NCBI GenBank assembly: GCA_027924585.1
Contig: BSBM01000050.1
Coordinates: 5,236,501 to 5,300,500 of the forward strand
Direction of reading: 5' to 3'
Source of the DNA: Larix kaempferi
Lineage: Eukaryota; Streptophyta; Pinopsida; Pinales; Pinaceae
Length of the DNA: 64,000 nucleotides
Part shown: piece by piece, positions 57,106-64,000 of the stretch
Position numbering within the stretch: position 1 is the stretch's first letter
Layout of the letters: each line of letters opens with the position of its first letter
Translations under genes and position numbers: made by a program
Notes under the pieces: generated by a model
The model's input: only the letters and a program-made list of their open reading frames with translations
The model's database searches: none
Told to the model about the DNA's origin: nothing

Positions 57106-59100
57106 ATGGCTGATAGAGGAAAATCTCCCACTGCCATAGAGGACACTGAAAACCCGCTTAAAGAAATCATTTCGAACAGCCCAGATCTTGGATTAACGAA
57201 TCAAGAACGCCTCATTTCTGACCCTGAGCCTCAGGAATATTTATACGCTGTCCCTTTTGCAGAAGTAGAGGATTTAAGAAGACATACAAGATCCTACGTT
57301 AGGAAGTTAGGTGGTTTAAACGCTGTCAATTTCCTCCCTAAGAAAACTACCCCTAGAAAGGAGCCACAGTATACCCGAGATTCGATTCTTGTTCAAATTT
57401 TCGAAGAACTTGTGAATCTGACTTTGGAAGAAATCTTAGACACTCTTAACAAGGCAGATCTTGAAAACTCAGAACAATTTTCAGACCAAGAAAACCTTGA
57501 AGAACCAATTACTCCAAAGAGTACTCCTCAGAATTCACCATACAATTCTCCGCCCGGGTCTCCACATCCAAACATGGTTTTACCTGCTTGGAGAGCAAGG
57601 GGACTACTGAACTTAGCTGGACCATTCCATAATCTTCCTAAAAACCCAGAAAAGGTATTGCCTAAGTACGATCCAGGGAAAGCCATTTCGGCGGAAGATC
57701 ACCTCAAGAGTTTTTACTTAGCTCTGAACCTTTTAAACGTACAACATGAAGACGTATTCTGCAAGTTGTTTCCATATACATTCGAGCCAAAAGTATCATC
57801 CTAGTACTTTAGCCTACAGCCCAGCTCAATCTCTAGTTGGGATGAATTCGAAAAGTGTTTCTTAAAGAAATACGGAAACCCAAAGACTGTGGCCACACTT
57901 ATGAAAGAACTCTTATCCATGAGAATGGAAAAGAAAGAAAAGGTCCAAGACTTTAATCAAAGATTCACAATGCTGTTAAATAATTTCAGCGAAGCTAATA
58001 AACCAGCAGAGGAGTCTCTGATTGAATACTACACAACTGCTCTTGAAGGACCAATAGCAATGTTCGTAAAACGATCCAAGAAAACTACCCTGATAGAGAA
58101 CTTTGAGGAAGCTAGAAAGGTAGAGGAAGAGGCTGATAGCATTGCTAAACATGCCTTAGATGTAGAACCAAAACCAGCAGCTAGCAAAAAACCTTTGCTG
58201 CTCACTAGAGGGAAAGAAGAGCCATCTACAGACATGGAAAATGTAGTCAAGATGATGCAGAAATTATCTAACAAAATCATAGATCTCGAGAAAGACAAGG
58301 CTGCTAGCACATCTAGGAAACCTTTCAAGCCATTTTATAAAAGAAGGGAAGACAGTGAGCAAACTCATCCACCAATGAACACTGCCCCTGTTTTAAACTT
58401 GAATGAGATTGGGATGGAAAATTTCTGCACTTTTCACCAAGAACCGCATTCGAAAAAGAGTTGGCCGCAATGGATTAATTCCATGAGCTTGGTCATGAAC
58501 CAAATGCTAGATTCACAGATCCCAGACCAAGATGATTCTCCAGAGGAATCGAACCCTGAGTTAGAGGAACCAACCCCGGACACTACTATGGTGCTATGGG
58601 ATTGGGTACCTATGACTGAATTAGCAAAAGAGGATCCCATAGATAGTTCTCCCTCCACCGTAAATGTTGCTACTCGTAGCAAAGGTCCTATTGCCGATCC
58701 CGTGCCAAGCACCGCTCCTCATAAACCTAAAGTCTCAAAAGAACCGCCTATGAGGCATATAACAGTTATCCCACAACAACCCAAAGTTAGCCAAACAGTG
58801 ACCAAACAGCCAAACGCTGACACGATAGTTCATCCACCTAAGGTCACAACGAGCAAAACAGATCAGCAAGCCCAAATTGGAAACGAAGCTGACATAGGAT
58901 ACGATATTATCAAAGACATCAAGAAATTCAAAACGAATGTGTCAATATTTGACATGTGTAGCTTGCCCCATCAACGAAACAAACTGCTGCATGTCCTGCA
59001 ACCTCAGACCAGCACTCCATTAGCGGACTCTCAAAACAGTCCCGAAATTAATGAAGCTAGCATCGATGGGAAGTCTAAATCTCAAACTTTGCCATTCCTT
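57106..59100 (+). pseudogene. El-7 gag
   Basis: ATG at 57106. After an acidic N-terminus, the gag core lies at about 57640-58140: KYDPGKAISAEDHLKSFY, then SWDEFEKCFLKKYG and VQDFNQRFTMLLNNF. A TAG at 57802-57804 falls at the usual Trp of the core's W-Y motif; the frame is otherwise open through it. A knuckle-like CTFHQEPHSKKSW (C-x2-H-x3-H-x4-W, last Cys lost) is near 58426. A Pro/Thr-rich linker leads into protease in the same frame. Confidence 0.85.
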
Positions 59101-59480
59101 TTAACTTTTGAAATTTTCAACAATAATGTTCATAACTGTTTGGTAGATTCTGGAGCATCCTCAAACGTAATGCCACTGTCAATTTGTAGGAAAATTAACG
59201 GGCAGCCTGTCCCATCCCCAGCTCAAATTATCCAATTAGATAGGACTGTTGTCAAGGTTATTGGGGAGATGAAAGATGTTTTAATTAGACTCTCAGCTGA
59301 CCCTAGAGTCTGTCAATTCATTGACATAATGGTGGTCGATATTCCTGAAGCCTATGGGCTGATTTTAAGTAGGGATTGTTCTACCAAGCTAAGTGGCTAC
59401 TTTGCTACTGATTGGTCCCACCTATGGCTGCCTTATCAGAACAGACAGAATCAGATTAAAGTTCTTAGGGAACCTCATAT
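59101..59480 (+). pseudogene. El-7 aspartic protease
   Basis: Same frame as gag. Active site LVDSGASSNVMPLS near 59140 has the normal Asp-Ser-Gly, unlike El-1 and El-5. Second motif AYGLILSRDCSTKL near 59350. A linker of about 80 residues follows before the RNase H domain. Confidence 0.85.
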
Positions 59481-59699
59481 GAAGCAAAATGTAACTCAGT
59501 TAGAAGAAAAGAATGAGGCCGTAGCCTTCTCATCCTCGGTTCTGGGGAATTATTTCTTAGAAATGGATCCGGGTAATTATCAATCTGAAACCATTAGCCA
59601 TGAATCAGATAGACAGTCTGATCTCCTTCATTTCTCTCGGACTGATGATGTTGATTGTAACATAGTCAATTTAGTTACTGACATAGCTCACAAAGGAAC

Positions 59700-60130
59700 T
59701 AACTTAGTTGAATCTAAAGATACTTTTTGGACATTATACTTTGATGGTTCTAAAACTCTGGAAGGATCCGGAGCCGGCTGTGTTCTAATGGATCCAAAAG
59801 GAAACAAGTTTTTTTTGTCTTGTAGATTAGAATTCGATTGTACTAATAACACCGCTGAATATGAAGCTTTGGTGCATGGATTAAAGAAGGCCATTGGCTT
59901 AAATGTTAAGTACCTGAAGGTCTTTGGTGACTCCAAGATAGTTGTAAGACAGGTAAGGGACACCATTCATTGTCTCTCACCTCATTTGAAGGGTTATCAG
60001 GCTGAGGTATGGGATTTAATTATGCATTTTGACGCTTCCAATATAAAATCAATTCCTAGATTGCAAAATTCTGCTGCTGATTTGTTAGCAACATCTGCTT
60101 CTAGATTGGTTCCGTCAAATAATAAATGCT
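59700..60130 (+). pseudogene. El-7 extra RNase H domain, upstream of RT
   Basis: A complete-looking RNase H in the same frame as protease and RT. Catalytic-type residues are in order: Asp in YFDGSKTLEGSGAG (codon 59743-59745), Glu in NTAEYEALVHGL, Asp in VFGDSKIVVRQV, and Asp in NSAADLLAT. The YFDGS, AEYEAL and GDS style is that of the archaeal or plant-like RNase H1 type described as an extra domain in plant Tat-lineage elements. It sits before RT, not next to the usual RNase H. It could remove the RNA strand during reverse transcription in place of the altered second RNase H. Confidence 0.85.
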
Positions 60131-60439
60131 CGATTGAATTAATTTTCAGGCCTTCCGTTCCCGATAACATCACGAACTTCAGAGTCTTCGATGATGATGA
60201 ACAAATTATCAGCTTCCTAACAAATGAAGAGGGCTTTCAAGGATCTGCAATAGATGAGGAAGAACATGATGTTGATTTGATGAAGAAGGATGAGGAGAAA
60301 GGAAATTTCATGCCAAAGGGGGTAAGGTCCCTCGAAAGGCTGTTCGATCTTCAAAATAAGTTCAAAAGGCCAGCTAATACCAAAACTAACAGCTCATCAA
60401 TGCAACATGAGTTAGTTAATTTGGGTACCGAGGTAGAAC

Positions 60440-61374
60440 CAAAATTTGTCAACCTTGGCAAATGTTTTTCACCAGGAGAAAGAGACAGGTTCATTAAATT
60501 GTTCAAACAATACAAGGATGTCTTTGCATGGACCTATGAAGATCTGAAAACATATGACGTCCGCATTATTCAGCATGTTATACCAATGAAAGTGAGTGTC
60601 AAGCCATTTCAACAGCAGTTAAGAAGGATGCATCCTACTCTAGAACTGTTGATCCAAAAGGAATTAAAGAAGCTCCTGGATGCTAAGATAATCTTCAAAG
60701 TCCGGCATTCTGAGTGGGTTGCAAACTTGGTTCCCGTAAGGAAGAAGTCAGGAGAGATAATACTATGTGTAGATTTCAGAAATCTAAACAAAGCTTCGGA
60801 TAAAGACAACTACCCGGTACCTTCAATGGAACAAATCCTACAAATGGTGTCAGGATCCGAATTGTTTTCTCTCCTTGATGGCTTCTCTGGCTACAATCAA
60901 GTGCTAGTAGCCGAAGAAGATCGCCTTAAGACTACTTTCAGAACTAAGTGGGGAACTTTCGCCTACAGAAGAATGCCATTTGGTCTGATAAATGCAGGAG
61001 CTACATTCCAAAGCGCGATGGATATTGCCTTCCGAGGATTGGGTGGAAAATGCGTGGTTGTATACTTGGATGATGTGACAGTCTTTTCGAAGAGAAGGGA
61101 AGATCATGTCATGCATCTAAAGCATATTTTTTATTGCTGCCGAAAATATGGTATTTCCTTGAATCCCAAGAAGAGCGTGTTTGCTGTTCCCGAAGGTAAG
61201 CTCTTGGGTCATATCATCTCCAAAGGGGGAGTGTCAATTGATCAAGAAAGAGTCCAAGCTATTAATAAGATTCCAATGCCTCACAACAAGAAATCTATGC
61301 AGTCTTTTATGGGCACCATCAATTTTGTCCGCAAATTTGTTCCGGATTTCGCACAAATTGTTAAGCCATTGCAA
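60440..61374 (+). pseudogene. El-7 reverse transcriptase
   Basis: Continuous frame with all RT blocks: FAWTYEDLKTYD at the entry, HSEWVANLVPVRKKSGEI, CVDFRNLNKAS, FSLLDGFSGYNQV, MPFGLINAGATFQ, VVYLDDVTVFSK (YLDD catalytic pair at 61069-61074), GKLLGHIISKGG and MQSFMGTINFVRKFVPDF. A TAG at 61375-61377 ends the frame at the RT-RNase H junction, and the same frame resumes at once. RT would copy the element RNA into DNA. Confidence 0.9.
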
Positions 61375-61377
61375 TAG

Positions 61378-61797
61378 ATGGTTAAACAAAGCATACAATT
61401 CAAGTGGATAGATTTGGAGAAGGTCGCATTTAGAGATATCAAGGCAGCTGTAGCTAAGGCTCCTTCCTTAAGAAGACCGGATTTTGATAAGGATTTCATC
61501 TTGTATACCTTTGCTTCGGATGACTCTCTCACAGCTGTACTCACGCAAAAGGTGGAGTTGGGGGATGAATACCCAATTTCATTTATGAGCACTGGTCTGC
61601 AGGGAGCTGAGCTGAATTATTCCGTGGTTGACAAGCATGCATATGCGGTCTTCAAAGCAGTCAAGCAGTTTAGGCCATACATTCTGAAGAACAAAACCAA
61701 GGTCATAGTTCCCCACCCAGCTGTTAGATCGCTTTTTCGTTCAAAAGGAATTGGGAGAAAGGAGAGGGAACTGGGTCACAGCTCTGCAGGAATATGA
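61378..61797 (+). pseudogene. El-7 second RNase H fold without catalytic residues
   Basis: This is the position of the normal Ty3/gypsy RNase H. The fold is recognisable in LYTFASDDSLTAVLTQ and AELNYSVVDKHAYAVFKAVKQFRPYIL. The expected first Asp is Phe (61510-61512) and the expected Glu is His (61636-61638). El-2 has Gln at the latter site. This looks like a connection or tether domain rather than an enzyme. A one-base length change in a T run near 61733-61737 shifts the frame into the integrase frame. Confidence 0.85.
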
Positions 61798-62974
61798 TTT
61801 GGAATTTAAACCAGCCACGATCATTAAAGGACAAGGCCTGTGCAAGTTACTTGCGGGTAACTCAACTGATGAAGAACAACATTGGAAAAATGAAGCTGAG
61901 TTAAATTCGGTTGAAGTGTTTCATATCTTCACAGCTCCCCAGTCATGGTATAGAGATCTGGTACACTATTTACAACAGGGATATCAACCTGAGCACTGGG
62001 ACTCTAAGCAAAGAAGGGCACTCCGCTTGAAATATGCACCTTATCAAATCATTGATGGGATTATTTTCAGGAAGAATTATGATGGAGTTCTCCTTAGATG
62101 TTTGGAAAAGGAAGATGCAAACAAAGTTGTCAAAGAATTGCATGATGGCCCCGCAGGCGGACATTATTCAGGAGAGACGACAACACACAAGATACTGAGA
62201 GCTGGTTATTATTGGCCTACTCTATTCCGAGATGCCCACACGTATGCACGAAACTGTGATGTATGTCAAAGAAGTGCTGGGAAGTTACCTAAGGCAGCAG
62301 GACCATTGCAGCCGGTCATCATCTCTGAGCCCTTTGAGCAGTGGGGTATAGATGTTATCGGAGAGATAAATCCAAATTCTTCGTTACAACATCGATACAT
62401 CCTGATGGCTACCGACTACTTCACTAGGTGGACGGAGGCTATCCCTGTGCGCAAGATCAACGAAGACACAGTCATCAGCTTCTTAAAGGAGAACATCATA
62501 ACCAGGTTTGGGGTTCCAATTTCCCTAGTTTTTGATAATGCTACTTATTTTTCGTCTTGCAAAATAAATGAATTTGTTTATGAATGGGGAATCAAGTTGC
62601 ATTATTCAGCCAATTATTATCCTCAGGGAAACGGATTAGCTGAATCCTCAAACAAGAATCTGATTCGAATTCTTAAGAAGACTGTGATAGAAAACCAGAG
62701 AAGTTGGCATGTGGCTCTCCCAAACGCCTTATGGGCAGATAGGGTAACCCCGAAGAACACTTTAGGTGTTTCCCCTTTCACTCTTATATATGGTAAGGAA
62801 GCCATTCTTCCCCCAAACATCTTACTCCCATCCTTACAATTATCCCAAGCCTCTCGGGGTTCTGGTAGCCAAGCCTTACAATCCAGGATCAATACCCTGC
62901 TTCAACTTGAAGAAGCCCGACACAAAGCTAAAGACCGATTCCATCAACACCGGGACATAGTTAAGAGATGGTTC
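61740..62974 (+). pseudogene. El-7 integrase, cut by El-8
   Basis: Frame +1 relative to RT. After the linker to WVTALQEYDLEF come a zinc finger (GPAGGHYSGETTTHKILRAGYYWPTL, then CDVCQR) and DDE residues in GIDVIGEI, VFDNATYF and AESSNKNL. The C-terminal domain stops at IVKRWF. The equivalent in El-2 continues for about 65 more residues. The residues after 62974 come from the inserted LTR and are not integrase. Confidence 0.9.
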
Positions 62975-63139
62975 TGTTATACCTCTATATTTCACAGTGT
63001 CGCATCCCCATCACAAAACAAGTTGACGACACTTCCCCTACTGTTTTAAACCATCCAGAAGAGACAGATGATGAGTCAACCTTGAAGGTGAATCCACCCT
63101 GGCAAGTTTTGACCCACCTTAGGCTTTACTCACATACAC

Positions 63140-63250
63140 TACCGCGCATTGCCAGCTTGACAAAACGCGGTACTAGACACTACCGCGTTCTGCTATTTTC
63201 CCAAAGCGCGGCAGTGCCGCGTTCTGCAGTCTTTGCAAAACGTGGTACTC
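63140..63250. repeat. CG-rich repeat in El-8 U3
   Basis: Repeated and inverted forms of ACCGCGTTCTGC, AACGCGGTACT and AGCGCGGCAGTGCCGCG occur within about 110 bases, roughly 170-280 bases ahead of the TATA box. An enhancer-type role is a guess. Confidence 0.55.
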
Positions 63251-63419
63251 TTTTAATAGCTTTTTTTCCCTTGGCTCGTGGGATTTTGGATTTTCGAAGA
63301 TAATGGAAGATTGGGGTCCTTGATTCGATCTCAACTCATCTCCTTCGATTAGAAACCCTGATCCACTTATCTCTCCTTAGATCCACCCATCTCTCTTGTT
63401 GGTTAACCTCACCATTCAC

Positions 63420-63426
63420 TATAAAA
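63420..63426 (+). promoter_or_regulatory. TATA box of El-8 LTR
   Basis: TATAAAA followed by GAGAGGCATGCC, about 445 bases into the LTR. Confidence 0.7.
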
Positions 63427-63963
63427 GAGAGGCATGCCATTGGAAAAAGGGGAGGACTCTTGAGAGCACCAAACTTATGGTCTTACAGCATTGTGGAGAT
63501 AGCTAGAGGAGAAGACACTTGGAGTTGGAAGATTGGCTTGGACATCAAGCAACTTTTGTAAGTACTCTTCAAGTTGTAATGGAATAACTTGTCTTGTTTC
63601 CCCAAATCATTTGTGTTAATCTTGCTTTAATGATGTGATTTGTATCTTTCATAGATTTAGATCCTAACTCATGTTTCAGGTTGCTAGAGAATAGTGCATT
63701 CTTGTGTTTTGGTTCCATTTTAACAGGTTCACTTGTGAGGGCTTGGAGCTTGGAGTAAATACCAAAAACAAGCGTTTGGATAGAAGGTCAGTTAAACTCC
63801 TCCTATTCTCTTCAGCATTTTAATCCTGAGATGTTTGTTAGATCTAGGGATTCAAGGTAGCATTTGTTTTGACTTGTTTCTTGCTTTAGAGTTAGTTTAA
63901 AGTCTACTTTAAAGTTAAGAGAGTTTTGGCTTATCCGTAGGACAAAATTCTACATAACAAGAA

Positions 63964-63978
63964 TGGCGACTCCGCTGG
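63964..63978 (+). promoter_or_regulatory. El-8 primer-binding site
   Basis: TGGCGACTCCGCTGG, four bases after the LTR. It is the clearest member of the primer type also seen in El-1 and El-5. Confidence 0.8.
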
Positions 63979-64000
63979 TTTTGATTACTGCTTGATTGAT

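Larger units (their letters stand above)
62975..63959 (+). repeat. El-8 5' LTR
   Basis: 985 bases bounded by TGTTAT and ATAACA, perfect inverted ends. It is followed four bases later by a primer-binding site, so it is the first LTR of an element continuing right. It interrupts the El-7 integrase. A TATA box is at 63420-63426. Its first 11 bases match the El-5 LTR start. The preceding pentamer GGTTC (62970-62974) should recur at the far end. Confidence 0.85.

Noticed and set aside
63000-63303. Apparent C-terminal extension of the El-7 integrase and a 111-codon frame after it
   Set aside because: These residues come from the El-8 LTR that starts at 62975; the integrase of El-2 continues with different residues.

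Overview
The window looks like nuclear DNA of a land plant with a large, repeat-choked genome. A gymnosperm is plausible but not proven. Essentially everything recognisable is LTR retrotransposon. Most copies are old, broken by stops and frameshifts, and nested in one another. I found no convincing host protein gene, no rRNA or tRNA gene, and nothing bacterial. All organism statements are inference from the element families.

Layout (elements numbered El-1 to El-8). El-1 (1 to about 6.7 kb, minus) is the 5' part of a Ty3/gypsy element: protease, zinc knuckle, gag, leader, primer-binding site and start of its LTR. El-2 (minus) is the old host element that the next elements invaded. Its pieces, in its own 5' to 3' order, are RNase H-integrase (41.6-39.9 kb), a repeat-rich spacer (39.9-39.36 and 30.57-30.19 kb), a GC hairpin array (23.1-22.66 kb), a long extra ORF ('ORF3', 22.3-20.4 and 10.06-8.55 kb) and an LTR-like tail (8.5-7.4 kb). 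El-3 (10067-20397, minus) is a complete chromovirus-type Ty3/gypsy element with 1.6-kb LTRs, an iMet primer site and a perfect TTAAT duplication. It sits inside ORF3 of El-2 and itself carries a 1.5-kb fold-back insertion. El-4 (23546-30187, plus) is a Ty1/copia element reduced to RT-RNase H plus large 3' repeat arrays. El-5 (30572-39354, minus) is a non-autonomous element with paired LTRs that codes only zinc knuckles and a protease. El-6 (about 41.6-48.29 kb, minus) has RNase H-integrase, its own ORF3 and a 3' LTR, and cuts the RNase H of El-2. El-7 (plus) has a GC hairpin array (50.35-51.25 kb), a 1.1-kcodon ORF3 (52610-55906), an LTR (about 55.9-57.07 kb), a primer site and then gag-pol (57.1-62.97 kb). 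El-8 is the first LTR and primer site of another element, inserted in the integrase of El-7 and running off the right edge.

The most interesting system is the El-2/El-7 lineage. In El-7 the polyprotein order is gag, protease, an apparently complete DEDD RNase H, reverse transcriptase, a second RNase H fold that has lost catalytic residues, then integrase. The second RNase H of El-2 has also lost the matching acid. The lineage also carries a downstream ORF3 of about 1,100 codons. In two copies ORF3 is preceded by a GC-rich hairpin tandem array. A diverged ORF3-like gene sits in the same post-integrase position in El-6. I do not know the function of ORF3.
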